Part shown: in pieces, positions 18,451 to 26,056 of the stretch
Layout: every line of letters starts with the position of its first letter
Numbering within the stretch: position 1 is the stretch's first letter
Assembly (NCBI GenBank): GCA_937896065.1
Contig: CALBLI010000071.1
Location: 1 to 47,908, forward strand
Source: an uncultured Caryophanales bacterium
GTDB lineage: Bacteria > Bacillota_I > Bacilli_A > RFN20 > CAG-288
Reading direction: 5' to 3'
DNA length: 47,908 nt
The notes under the pieces: model-generated
Seen by the model: only the letters and a program-made list of their open reading frames with translations
Told to the model about the DNA's origin: nothing
Database searches by the model: none
Position numbers and translations under genes: made by a program

Positions 18451-20803
18451 AACATTTGCTCTTATTGGTAATCCAAACTGTGGTAAAACAACTCTTTTTA
18501 ATTCACTTACTGGTTCAACAGCTCATGTTGGAAACTGGCCAGGTGTCACAGTTGAAAAAAGAGAAGGTAAATATAAAAAAGGAAAAGAAGAACTTGCAAA
18601 CATTGTTGATTTACCAGGCATTTATTCACTTTCACCATATACATCTGAGGAAATTATCTCAAGAGATTATATTTTAAATGAACATCCTGATTGTGTCATC
18701 AATGTCATTGACGTAATGAATCTAGAGAGAAGTTTATTTTTAACAAGTCAATTACTCGAAATGAATGTTCCAGTTGTTATTGCTTTAAACATGTTAGATG
18801 TTTTAAACAAAAACAATATGTCAATAGATGAAGAAAAGATAGCTAAAGAATTAAATGTTCCAGTTGTTGCAGTATCAGCTTTGAAATTTACTAATCTTGA
18901 TGAACTGATGGATCAAGCATTAAAAACTTGTGAAATTAAAAGAGAAGGAAAAGTCATCTTCACTACTGATAAAATAGAGCTTATAAATAAAGCTAAAGCT
19001 ATTTATGATGATTTATGTATTGATAATTCACTTTTCCATGCTATCAAAGCATTAGAAGATGATAAGGTTGAAAGAGAAGAAAATGTCAATGCTTATGATA
19101 AAGTTAAAAGAGATAATCTAATAGTTGCTGATTTTGAAAAAAATACTGCTGAAGAAAGATATAAATATTTTAAGGAAAACATTTCAAAGTATCGAAAAGG
19201 TTCACCTTTGGTTGATTCAAATAACTATACTAAATCAGATAAGATTGACAAAATCTTAACACATAAAATATTTGCAATACCTATTTTATTAGTTATTTTA
19301 TTTGTTATTTTCCATATAACATTTGGTGGTGATTTATTTTATTTGCATGCGATGGGAGTGCAGTTAGGAAATTATGAAGGTGCTATAAAATTTGTCGGTG
19401 CTGATGGAGAATGGTTCCATCCATTTGCTGGATTATTTTATGATGAAAATGGAATAGCAACAATCGGTGAATTTTTGCATCGATTGATTGATGGAATCAA
19501 TAATACTATTATTGAAGGCATAAGACTTGGTATCTCAAATGCTGGCGGTCAAGAATGGGTGTCTGGATTTGTTTGCGATGGCATCTTATCTGGTATATCA
19601 GCTGTTTTAGGCTTCTTACCTCAAATACTTCTATTATTTACTTTCTTCTCAATCATGGAAGATAGTGGATATATGGCACGTGTTGCTTTTGTTTTAGATC
19701 GAATATTTAGAAGATTTGGTGTTTCAGGCCGTGCTTTTATTCCTATGATTATGGGATTTGGTTGCTCAGTTCCTGCAATGATTAATACTCGTACCTTAAA
19801 TTCTGATAAAGAGAGAACAAAGACAATCAGAGTTATTCCATTCTTTACTTGTTCAGCTAAAAGTGAAATTTTAGCTGGTGTATCAGCTGCTTTTGCTTAT
19901 GCATTTGGTTTTGATGCTGGCATCTTTACATTCCTTATGTATCTTCTTGGTATGTGTGCTGCTATGTCATCAATTATCATTATGAATAAAACAACGTTGA
20001 ATGAAGATGTCCCACCATTTATTATGGAACTTCCAACATATCAACGTCCTCAACTATACGCACTTTTCCTCCATGTTGTAGAAAAAGGAAAGCACTTTGT
20101 TAAAAAAGCTTTTACAATCATTTTCTTATCAACGATTGTCATTTGGGTATTTGCAAACTTCACATTTGATTGGAGATTTATTCCAACAATAGATGATTTA
20201 GAATCTTCAGATTCAATTTTAGCTGGTATAGGAATGATTATCCAACCAATATTCACACCACTCGGTTGGGGAAGTCAATTAAATACAATTGTTGTAAATG
20301 GTGAAACTATCAATTCTAACTATGGTTGGATCTATTCAGTTGGTGCTATTCAAGGTACTATTGCTAAAGAGAATGTTGTTTCAACTTTAGGATCACTTGG
20401 TGCTTTGATTCCTGGACAAGGAGATTTAGATGCAATAACTCATATTATCCAAGCAACAAAAATAACATCTGGTGGACTTGTATCATTTACTGTTTTCAAT
20501 ATGTTAACAATTCCTTGCTTTGCTTCAGTTGCAACTGCAAGAAGTGAAATAGGAAATAAGAAATTATATCGTAATACAATCTTCTTCTGGTTAGGTACTT
20601 CCTACGTAGCGGCTGCATTATTCTATGTCATGATTGATTTTAAATGGACTATGGGTATTATAATTCCTGTCTTTGCATTATCATTAGTTGGTTTATACTT
20701 CTTTGATAAGATGAGAAGAAATAAAAACAATGGTGATAATAACAATCATTTAAGTAATTTAACGAGTGTTAGAAATAAAGACCACAAATCTTGCTGTGAT
20801 TAG
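18443..20803 (+). CDS. feoB: Ferrous iron transporter FeoB
   Basis: A 786-residue inner-membrane ferrous iron transporter. The start chosen is ATG 18443, which gives MIKTFALIGNPNCGKTTLF; the upstream in-frame ATG at 18410 lies deep inside feoA. The N-terminal G domain shows G1 GNPNCGKT (9-16), G3 DLPGIYSL, G4 NMLD and G5 SALK. A spacer helical domain and two Gate/nucleoside-recognition halves follow (FFSIMEDSGYMARVAFVLDR; MGFGCSVPAMINTRTL; FTCSAKSEI). The tail ends in HKSCCD, so extra Cys are present near the cytosolic end, echoing the FeoA tail. It sits in the feoA-feoB-small membrane protein operon, controlled by the divergent DtxR-type regulator. Confidence 0.95.
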   Translation: MIKTFALIGNPNCGKTTLFNSLTGSTAHVGNWPGVTVEKREGKYKKGKEELANIVDLPGIYSLSPYTSEEIISRDYILNEHPDCVINVIDVMNLERSLFLTSQLLEMNVPVVIALNMLDVLNKNNMSIDEEKIAKELNVPVVAVSALKFTNLDELMDQALKTCEIKREGKVIFTTDKIELINKAKAIYDDLCIDNSLFHAIKALEDDKVEREENVNAYDKVKRDNLIVADFEKNTAEERYKYFKENISKYRKGSPLVDSNNYTKSDKIDKILTHKIFAIPILLVILFVIFHITFGGDLFYLHAMGVQLGNYEGAIKFVGADGEWFHPFAGLFYDENGIATIGEFLHRLIDGINNTIIEGIRLGISNAGGQEWVSGFVCDGILSGISAVLGFLPQILLLFTFFSIMEDSGYMARVAFVLDRIFRRFGVSGRAFIPMIMGFGCSVPAMINTRTLNSDKERTKTIRVIPFFTCSAKSEILAGVSAAFAYAFGFDAGIFTFLMYLLGMCAAMSSIIIMNKTTLNEDVPPFIMELPTYQRPQLYALFLHVVEKGKHFVKKAFTIIFLSTIVIWVFANFTFDWRFIPTIDDLESSDSILAGIGMIIQPIFTPLGWGSQLNTIVVNGETINSNYGWIYSVGAIQGTIAKENVVSTLGSLGALIPGQGDLDAITHIIQATKITSGGLVSFTVFNMLTIPCFASVATARSEIGNKKLYRNTIFFWLGTSYVAAALFYVMIDFKWTMGIIIPVFALSLVGLYFFDKMRRNKNNGDNNNHLSNLTSVRNKDHKSCCD

Positions 20804-20804
20804 T

Positions 20805-21011
20805 ATGAAGCCTATTGATATTATTATCATTTCTTTAGTTTCTTTATTTGCTCTTTGCTTACTTATATACTTTATTATCAGAATAAAAAATCATAAAGGA
20901 TTATCAGATTGCCCTAAAAAAGATGATTTAAAAATATATATGAAAGTGTATAGACACAATAAAAAGAAAGAGGAAAAGAAGAAACAAAAAGAGCTTAAAA
21001 AAAGTAAATAA
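20805..21011 (+). CDS. Small membrane protein downstream of FeoB
   Basis: A 68-residue protein. The ATG at 20805 starts one base after the feoB stop; the longer in-frame start at 20766 lies inside feoB. Residues 3-26 form one membrane helix (IDIIIISLVSLFALCLLIYF), followed by a Lys-rich cytosolic tail with one Cys (GLSDCPKK). Position and size match the FeoB-associated membrane proteins found after feoB in Bacillota, but those are usually Cys-rich, and this one is not. It is probably translationally coupled to FeoB. A terminator follows. Confidence 0.6.
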   Translation: MKPIDIIIISLVSLFALCLLIYFIIRIKNHKGLSDCPKKDDLKIYMKVYRHNKKKEEKKKQKELKKSK

Positions 21012-21029
21012 ATTCTTACTCCATACAGA

Positions 21030-21059
21030 AGGCCTGGATGACATAACCAGGTCTTTTTT
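21030..21059. terminator. Terminator of the feo operon
   Basis: AGGCCTGG at 21030-21037 pairs with CCAGGTCT at 21047-21054 (one wobble), followed by TTTTT. It lies between the feo operon and the convergent winged-helix gene. Confidence 0.75.
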
Positions 21060-21080
21060 GATTATTAAATTATTGTTTAA

Positions 21081-21293
21081 TTAATTTTGATCACTATTTA
21101 TTACTTGCCAAAAACCAGTCTTACGGGAACCAATACGTCTAATTTTTCCAGATTTAGTTAAATTATTCAAATGGCGTGTTATAGTTGGTAAAGAAACATT
21201 TAACTTTGTTGATAAATCAAAAGTAGTATTATATTTATTTTCAATAAGTAATGAAAGCAATCTTTTGTCAAGGGAATTTATTCTATCATTCAT
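21081..21293 (-). CDS. Small stand-alone winged-helix protein
   Basis: A 70-residue protein that is only a winged helix: LDKRLLSLLIENKYNTTFDL, STKLNVSLPTITRHLNNLTK, then the wing SGKIRRIGSRKTGFWQVI. This ending is the wing found at the C-terminus of AlbA_2-type and related regulators, so the gene is either a minimal regulator or the tail of a larger lost one. The start chosen is ATG 21293-21291; a TTG lies one codon upstream. No Shine-Dalgarno is seen. A perfect 12-bp inverted repeat straddles the start codon, consistent with autoregulation. No target is known. Confidence 0.6.
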   Translation of the reverse strand: MNDRINSLDKRLLSLLIENKYNTTFDLSTKLNVSLPTITRHLNNLTKSGKIRRIGSRKTGFWQVINSDQN

Positions 21294-21312
21294 CAATAAC
21301 TGATAGAATAAA
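21277..21312. promoter_or_regulatory. Perfect 12-bp inverted repeat over the winged-helix start codon
   Basis: TTTATTCTATCA at 21277-21288 and TGATAGAATAAA at 21301-21312 are exact reverse complements around a 12-nt centre that contains the start codon. It could be the operator of the winged-helix protein or an mRNA hairpin exposing or hiding the start. Confidence 0.55.
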
Positions 21313-21404
21313 CATTAAAATTTAGTTTCATGGTGGTAAGATATTTTTCTTTAAGAAAGTTACTTAATGTAGTATCATATATAAAGAAATGAGGTATTAA
21401 ATAT

Positions 21405-21989
21405 ATGGCAAATAATTCGATTGAAATTGAAGCAAAAGTACTAGTTAGTAAAGCTGATTATAATAAACTTTTGGAAAATTTAAAATTTGATGAGCAAGTT
21501 AAAATTCAAAAGAATTATTATTTAGACTCCAAAGATAGAATGCTCAAAAAATATGGAATAATTGTCAGACTTAGAGAAAGAGAAGGAAGAGTTAAACTTT
21601 CAATGAAGGCTCCTCTTTCTGAAGGCTTGCTTGAAAAAAATCAAATGCTAGAAGAAGATGAATTTAAAGCTCTTTTGAATTCAAATATTTTTCCAAGAGG
21701 AGAGGTATATGATTTTTTAGAAATGCTAAATATTGCAATTGATAAACTTGTAATACTTGCTGAGCTCACAACCGAAAGAAGAGAAATGAAATATAATGAT
21801 ACTAAAATCAACATTTCTAAAAATACATATGGAAAAAATGTTGATTATGAATTTGAATGCGATTCAGATAGTAAAATAAAAAGTGAAGATACTTTGAAAG
21901 AAATTTTAGCTGATTTAAATATCGAATGTGTATTCAATAATCTTTCTAAAGAAACAAGAGCTATAAATGCTAAATTAGGAACTAAATAA
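21405..21989 (+). CDS. CYTH-domain protein (YjbK-like, probable triphosphatase)
   Basis: A 194-residue member of the CYTH triphosphate-tunnel family. It begins with the ExExK signature (EIEAK, residues 6-10). Basic and acidic tunnel residues follow (YYLDSKDRMLKK, then IIVRLREREGRVKLSMK, then ELTTERREM, then YEFECDSD). Family members bind triphosphates with a divalent metal; in Bacillota many act as inorganic triphosphatases or accessory phosphatases. The GAGGT ribosome site lies upstream. Its stop overlaps the next ATG (TAATG), so it is coupled to ylbF, rsmD and coaD. Substrate not determinable from sequence. Confidence 0.8.
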   Translation: MANNSIEIEAKVLVSKADYNKLLENLKFDEQVKIQKNYYLDSKDRMLKKYGIIVRLREREGRVKLSMKAPLSEGLLEKNQMLEEDEFKALLNSNIFPRGEVYDFLEMLNIAIDKLVILAELTTERREMKYNDTKINISKNTYGKNVDYEFECDSDSKIKSEDTLKEILADLNIECVFNNLSKETRAINAKLGTK

Positions 21990-22315
21990 TGACTTCTAAT
22001 GAATTTAAAGATGAGATGGATTCTTTTATCTTTGATTTATTAGATTCAAATATATATAAAAATTATCTTCAGTGTAAAAAGAAAATGGAAGAAGATGAGA
22101 ATTTAAAAAGACTCAGTGAAAAAAGAAGTAATTTATTTTTAAAAGCACATGAAGAAAATGATGAGAATAAAAAGAGAGAATATCTAATAGAGTTCTCAAA
22201 ATTGACGGATGAAATTAAAGGCAGTCAACTATATATTGATTATTTTAATTCATATATGAAGGTTAAAGATATTTTAAATATTATCAATGAAGGAATAATA
22301 AGTAAAATCAAATGA
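21989..22315 (+). CDS. ylbF: YlbF/YmcA-family protein
   Basis: A 108-residue, all-helical, highly charged protein with the pattern of the YlbF/YmcA family (DLLDSNIYKNYLQCKKKMEE, then KLTDEIKGSQLYIDYFNSYM). In Bacillus subtilis YlbF forms the Y-complex with YmcA and YaaT, which acts with RNase Y on mRNA processing and affects competence and sporulation. Position directly before rsmD and coaD matches the Bacillus ylbF-ylbG-rsmD-coaD order. It ends in TGA, whose ATGA overlap starts rsmD. No ylbG is present. The function is by family; partners are not in the window. Confidence 0.75.
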   Translation: MTSNEFKDEMDSFIFDLLDSNIYKNYLQCKKKMEEDENLKRLSEKRSNLFLKAHEENDENKKREYLIEFSKLTDEIKGSQLYIDYFNSYMKVKDILNIINEGIISKIK

Positions 22316-22860
22316 TCAGAGTCATTTCAGGAACATATAAAGGTAGATTATTAAATATACCAGATAGTAAAACCACTAGACCAACGACAGATAAAGTAAA
22401 ACAAGCCATCTTTTCAATTGTAAAAAAATATATTGAAGGTGCTATATTTTTAGATTTATTTGCTGGTTCTGGTTCAATTGGTATAGAAGCAATTTCAAGA
22501 GGAGCTAAAAAAACATATCTTAATGAAAAGGATGTTAGAGCATTTAAAATAATCAAAGAAAATTTAAAATCATTAAATATTGAAGAATCATTATATGAAT
22601 TGGTTTTAAAAGACTATAGGCTCTTTCTAAAGAAATATAAAGATGTCAAATTTGATGTTGTTTTTTTAGATCCACCATATAGGTTTAAAATCAATCAAGA
22701 AGTTATCAAAGAGATGGGTGAAAGAAATATGTTATCAGCTAATGCTATCATCATCTCAGAACAAGATGAGAAGAATAAAGAAGTTGATGGATTCTTTATG
22801 AAAGAATATAGATATGGTGAAAAATATGTTGCTATCTACTCTAAGGAGGAAAATATATGA
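22312..22860 (+). CDS. rsmD: 16S rRNA (guanine-N2)-methyltransferase RsmD
   Basis: A 182-residue class I SAM methyltransferase. It opens MIRVISGTYKGRLL, then RPTTDKVKQAIFSI, then the SAM-binding FLDLFAGSGSIGIEAISRGA and the catalytic DPPY in FLDPPY. RsmD methylates G966 (E. coli numbering) in the 30S subunit, using S-adenosylmethionine. The start overlaps the ylbF stop and the end overlaps the coaD start (ATGA), so the three are translationally coupled, as in Bacillus. Length is normal for the family. Confidence 0.93.
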   Translation: MIRVISGTYKGRLLNIPDSKTTRPTTDKVKQAIFSIVKKYIEGAIFLDLFAGSGSIGIEAISRGAKKTYLNEKDVRAFKIIKENLKSLNIEESLYELVLKDYRLFLKKYKDVKFDVVFLDPPYRFKINQEVIKEMGERNMLSANAIIISEQDEKNKEVDGFFMKEYRYGEKYVAIYSKEENI

Positions 22861-23357
22861 AAATAGCTTGTTATCCCGGTTCATTTGATCCAATTACTAA
22901 TGGTCATGTTGATGTATGTTTAAGAGCAAGAAAAATATTTGATCAAGTAATTATCTTGATAGCATGTAATCCAAATAAAATAAATAGTGGATACTTTAGC
23001 GACATTGAAAGAGAAATGATAGTCAAAGAAGTTTTTAAAGATTATGATGGTATACTAGTTAAAAGATGTGAAACTCTTGTCGTAAATAAAGCTAAAGAAC
23101 TTAAAGCACAAGCACTGATAAGAGGATTAAGAGCAGTAACTGATTATGAAGTTGAAAATCAGCTTCATGCTGTCAATGAATTCATTGATGATTCAATCGA
23201 TATGGTTTACTTGATGGCTAAAAAAGATCAAACTTTTGTTTCATCTAGTGCTGTTAAAGAACTATTTTCATATGATGCAGATATTAAATCACTTGTACCA
23301 CCTGCTGTATATAAGGCAATGTGTTTAAAAAGAGATGGTAAGAAAATAGTATTTTAA
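22857..23357 (+). CDS. coaD: Phosphopantetheine adenylyltransferase CoaD
   Basis: A 166-residue cytosolic nucleotidyltransferase. It opens MKIACYPGSFDPITNGHVDV, holding the family's substrate-binding GSFDPxTxGH. Further motifs are RGLRAVTDYEVENQL and the ATP-site segment TFVSSSAVKEL. It joins ATP and 4'-phosphopantetheine to make dephospho-CoA, the fourth step of CoA synthesis. The ATG overlaps the rsmD TGA, and GGAGG lies just upstream. It ends the ylbF-rsmD-coaD cluster. Confidence 0.95.
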   Translation: MKIACYPGSFDPITNGHVDVCLRARKIFDQVIILIACNPNKINSGYFSDIEREMIVKEVFKDYDGILVKRCETLVVNKAKELKAQALIRGLRAVTDYEVENQLHAVNEFIDDSIDMVYLMAKKDQTFVSSSAVKELFSYDADIKSLVPPAVYKAMCLKRDGKKIVF

Positions 23358-23413
23358 TGTTTGAAAATTATTTCTTTAATCACTTATCCATCAGTAATTA
23401 CTTTATTCAAAAA

Positions 23414-23450
23414 CATCCAAAATGGTTAAAAAAAAGCATCCAAAATGGTT
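23414..23450. repeat. Paired 14-bp direct repeats (CATCCAAAATGGTT) upstream of the ATPase gene
   Basis: Two identical copies at 23414-23427 and 23437-23450, 23 bp apart start to start, about two helical turns. Each contains the dyad CCA-N3-TGG. They lie 45 bp before the ATPase ATG and after coaD. The spacing suggests a protein-binding site; the A/T runs around the second copy could also help end coaD transcription. Confidence 0.5.
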
Positions 23451-23494
23451 GTTTTTTTAAAAAAATGATTAGAATAATTGTAGGTGATTAATAA

Positions 23495-24781
23495 ATGAAT
23501 GAATATAAACAAAGAATTATTGATGAAGAGATAAAGTTTAGATTAAAAGTTTTTGGTGCCATTTTAATATCTGGCCCAAAAGGATGTGGAAAGACACGAA
23601 GTGCAAAGCAAATATCTAAAAGTTATATCGAATTTCAAGATGAAGATAAAAGAGATATGCTATTATCCGTTGCTAATACTACTCCTAGTAAATTACTTGA
23701 AGGCGAAACTCCTCGTTTATTTGATGAATGGCAAGATGCACATAAATTATGGGGTGCTATAAGAAAATATTGTGATGACAATCCCGAAAAGAAAGGGCAG
23801 TTTATTTTAACCGGGTCATCATCTAGCTACATAAATTCTCCACATACTGGGACGTTGAGAATAAGCAATATTGAAATGTTACCATTATCGTTATATGAAA
23901 GTGGTAATTCTAATGGAAGTGTTTCATTAAATCAATTATTTGAAAAACCCAACTCGTTTACATCATGTCATTCTAGTATGAGTATAGATGATATCATTTT
24001 TTCAATTTGTTGTGGCGGTTGGCCTGCAATATTCACTGTATCTAATAATGATGAAAAATTATTTTTTGCAAAAGATTTGTTCAATCAAACTTATAAAAAA
24101 GATATTTCTCATATTGACCATATAAAAAGAAATTCAAATCATGCAAAAGCTATTTTGAAATCAATATCGAGGAACATATGTACACTAGCTAATAAAGAAG
24201 TTATATACAATGATGCAAAAAGCTATTCATATTTCTCAATATCAACATTTAAAGAATATTATGATGCTCTTGAAAGATTAAATATAATTCAAGATATAGA
24301 TGCATGGTGCCCACAAATACGTTCTAAAAGTGCTTTGAGATCTGGTAAAAAAAGAAATTTAGTAGATCCATCTATTGCAGTAGCAGCACTTGGTTTAAAC
24401 CCTAAATATTTTAATCATGATTTTTTAACGCTTGGTTTTTTATTTGAATCCTTATGTATTAGGGATTTAAAAGTATATTCATCAAAAAATAATGGAACGA
24501 TTTCATATTATCATGATAAATACGGGCTTGAAGCAGATTGTGTATTGCATTTAGAAGATGGAAGATATGCATTGATAGAATTTAAATTAGGCCCACATGC
24601 AATAGATGATGGTGCTAAACATTTGTGCAAAATTGAATATTTATTAAAAGAATATAATATAAAAGAAAAACAAACACCACTACGATTGCCTGATTTGAAA
24701 ATGATAATCACTGCAACAGAATATGGATATAAAAGAGATGATGGTGTTTTAGTTATTCCAATTGGTTGCTTAAAAGACTGA
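23495..24781 (+). CDS. AAA ATPase, AAA_14/DUF4143 type
   Basis: A 428-residue protein. The N-terminal P-loop domain has Walker A GPKGCGKT (about residue 28), Walker B-like RLFDEWQ, and sensor-like FILTGSSSSYI. The C-terminal half fits the DUF4143 domain (GFLFESLCIRDLKVY, then YYHDKYGLEADCVL, then YALIEFKLG), with a PD-(D/E)xK-like E-x-D...E-F-K arrangement that resembles a nuclease core. Such ATPases are common in gut and rumen bacteria; their role is not firmly known. A ribosome site AGGTGA precedes the ATG. A paired direct repeat lies upstream. It stops at TGA and a strong hairpin follows. It breaks the housekeeping cluster and may be acquired. Confidence 0.8.
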   Translation: MNEYKQRIIDEEIKFRLKVFGAILISGPKGCGKTRSAKQISKSYIEFQDEDKRDMLLSVANTTPSKLLEGETPRLFDEWQDAHKLWGAIRKYCDDNPEKKGQFILTGSSSSYINSPHTGTLRISNIEMLPLSLYESGNSNGSVSLNQLFEKPNSFTSCHSSMSIDDIIFSICCGGWPAIFTVSNNDEKLFFAKDLFNQTYKKDISHIDHIKRNSNHAKAILKSISRNICTLANKEVIYNDAKSYSYFSISTFKEYYDALERLNIIQDIDAWCPQIRSKSALRSGKKRNLVDPSIAVAALGLNPKYFNHDFLTLGFLFESLCIRDLKVYSSKNNGTISYYHDKYGLEADCVLHLEDGRYALIEFKLGPHAIDDGAKHLCKIEYLLKEYNIKEKQTPLRLPDLKMIITATEYGYKRDDGVLVIPIGCLKD

Positions 24782-24811
24782 TATTTTATAAATGCTTTTA
24801 TAGAATATAAA

Positions 24812-24836
24812 AAGGCTGTTAGATAATAACAGCCTT
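24812..24836 (-). terminator. 10-bp perfect hairpin terminator between convergent genes
   Basis: AAGGCTGTTA at 24812-24821 and TAACAGCCTT at 24827-24836 pair perfectly around GATAA. On the minus strand a T run follows, so it ends the thioredoxin-like gene; an A run precedes it on the plus strand, and it may also stop the ATPase transcript. Confidence 0.75.
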
Positions 24837-24854
24837 GATATGTCTTGCTAATGA

Positions 24855-25736
24855 TTAGGAAGCTGATGATGAACTAGAAGAAGAACTACTAGTTGATTTT
24901 TTACTTCCATCAGTAAAGTTATATAAATCATACATACTGACTAAGATATCAGATGATGAAGAAACGGAATAGTCATTTAAGACAGAGAACATAACTTTAG
25001 AAGGAGCACTCATTGTGTATTTTGTTTCAGTCTTCTTTTTAGAATAAGAAACAAATAAAGGAGTAGGAAGAGTTTTTTCACTTGCACTGATTGCTGAATA
25101 AGCAATATCAAACAAACTAGCCGTGACAGAAGTATTTGAATGAAGTTCATCTTGAGCTAAATATGTTTGTTTAATGCTTTGCATAAACTCATACTGTTGA
25201 TCTAAAGTGATATCTTCATTTAAATAATAGTTGCTTGGATTATTTGATTCATTAGAAGTTGATTTTTCTTTATCATCAATAACCCAACCGACATTGATAG
25301 TATAGAATTTTAATCTACCGCCAGAGATGGAGTTAGCTCTCGTATACCATTTTGATAAATTCTCTTGCATAGTGGAGCAGTTATCACAATTGTCTTTATA
25401 AAACATAACTGAGAAACCTTCAGTTTCATCATCCCATTGTGAATTTTTCTTACCGAAGACACCATTAGCTGAAGTATCTTCACCATTTAATATTTTTTGA
25501 AACTGATTATAAGAGATACGATGATCTTTATAAAATGTTATTTCATTATTATTAGTTGCATTTCTGATTCCAGAGACGATATAAGGAATAGATATAACGA
25601 TACCGACAACAATACCTACAATAAGTAAGACTTGAAGCCAGGCAGCTGATTTAAACCACTCCCAACCAGCAGCAGCATGAGCTTTTGCTTTGATATTCTT
25701 TCTTGGTAAAGTGGAATTCTCTTTTGAATTTGCCAT
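24855..25736 (-). CDS. Membrane-anchored thioredoxin-like protein with Ser-rich tail
   Basis: A 293-residue protein. A short basic N-terminus is followed by one membrane helix at about residues 34-57 (LQVLLIVGIVVGIVISIPYI), so most of the protein is outside the cytoplasm. A thioredoxin-like segment follows, with VMFYKDNCDNCSTMQ and active-site-type C117-D-N-C120, then a strand FYTINVGWV. Later, the region around TPLFVSYSKKK may be the second half of the fold. The tail is nearly all Ser (about the last 15 residues). It probably handles thiols or disulfides on surface proteins. GGAGG lies upstream. It is read behind tRNA-Thr on the same strand with 46 bp between them. No partner oxidase is nearby. 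Confidence 0.6.
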   Translation of the reverse strand: MANSKENSTLPRKNIKAKAHAAAGWEWFKSAAWLQVLLIVGIVVGIVISIPYIVSGIRNATNNNEITFYKDHRISYNQFQKILNGEDTSANGVFGKKNSQWDDETEGFSVMFYKDNCDNCSTMQENLSKWYTRANSISGGRLKFYTINVGWVIDDKEKSTSNESNNPSNYYLNEDITLDQQYEFMQSIKQTYLAQDELHSNTSVTASLFDIAYSAISASEKTLPTPLFVSYSKKKTETKYTMSAPSKVMFSVLNDYSVSSSSDILVSMYDLYNFTDGSKKSTSSSSSSSSSAS

Positions 25737-25782
25737 GAGATTTCCTCCATTGATAGCACAATTAGTCGCTTAATTTAAAAAA

Positions 25783-25856
25783 TGGTGCCCCGTGCCAGAA
25801 TCGAACTAGCGATTGGTCCTTACCATGGACCCGTTATACCACTTAACTAACAGGGC
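25783..25856 (-). tRNA. tRNA-Thr (anticodon GGT)
   Basis: On the minus strand the cloverleaf folds fully: acceptor GCCCTGT/ACGGGGC, D stem GTTA/TAAC, anticodon stem GGTCC/GGACC with loop ATGGTAA, T stem GCTAG/CTGGC with loop TTCGATT, discriminator A and encoded CCA. The loop gives anticodon GGT (Thr). G1-C72 and C2-G71 suit Thr. Length 74 nt. Confidence 0.93.
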
Positions 25857-25875
25857 AGTTTTTAAACGCACATAT

Positions 25876-25900
25876 AAATATATCTAAATGAGATATATTT
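25876..25900. promoter_or_regulatory. 10-bp inverted repeat inside the tRNA-Thr promoter
   Basis: AAATATATCT at 25876-25885 and AGATATATTT at 25891-25900 are perfect arms around 5 nt. They fill the space between the -35 and -10 boxes, so a bound protein would block the promoter. Arms are A/T-only except one base pair, so chance is possible. Confidence 0.4.
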
Positions 25901-25905
25901 GTCAA
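25877..25905 (-). promoter_or_regulatory. Promoter of tRNA-Thr
   Basis: On the minus strand, TTGACA (25905-25900) and TATATT (25882-25877) are 17 bp apart. The tRNA 5' end lies 20 bp further on. Its transcript may continue into the thioredoxin-like gene. Confidence 0.7.
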
Positions 25906-25998
25906 TTAAGAAAGCTAAATTTATTATGTTTTTTTACCAGTTTTTAAAATATATCCTATATATATTAAATTATAAAAACTTAAAAAATAATTAAATTA

Positions 25999-26013
25999 CT
26001 AACAGTGTTAGTT
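25999..26013. promoter_or_regulatory. Probable MarR operator (ACTAACAGTGTTAGT)
   Basis: Perfect 6-bp arms ACTAAC/GTTAGT around AGT, eight bases before the -35 box of the MarR gene. Size and position suit a MarR autoregulatory site. Confidence 0.5.
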
Positions 26014-26021
26014 AATTTTAT

Positions 26022-26049
26022 TGACATTTGTCTTATATTCTTTTATAGT
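26022..26049 (+). promoter_or_regulatory. Promoter of the MarR-ABC operon
   Basis: TTGACA at 26022-26027 and TATAGT at 26044-26049, 16 bp apart. The predicted transcript start falls at about 26056, next to the GTG at 26057, which rules out upstream start codons. Confidence 0.65.
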
Positions 26050-26056
26050 CTTAGCC

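Noticed and set aside
23414..23450. CRISPR-like repeat
   Set aside because: Only two 14-bp copies with a 9-bp gap; no array or cas genes.
22313..24781. Possible recoding of TGA as Trp (code 4)
   Set aside because: Conserved Trp residues in FeoB, FtsH, Tdk and the rest are TGG, full-length conserved genes contain no in-frame TGA, and TGA ends ylbF, rsmD and the ATPase gene at sensible places.
26021..26056. MarR start at ATT 26021
   Set aside because: The region holds the -35 and -10 boxes; the first downstream start is GTG 26057.
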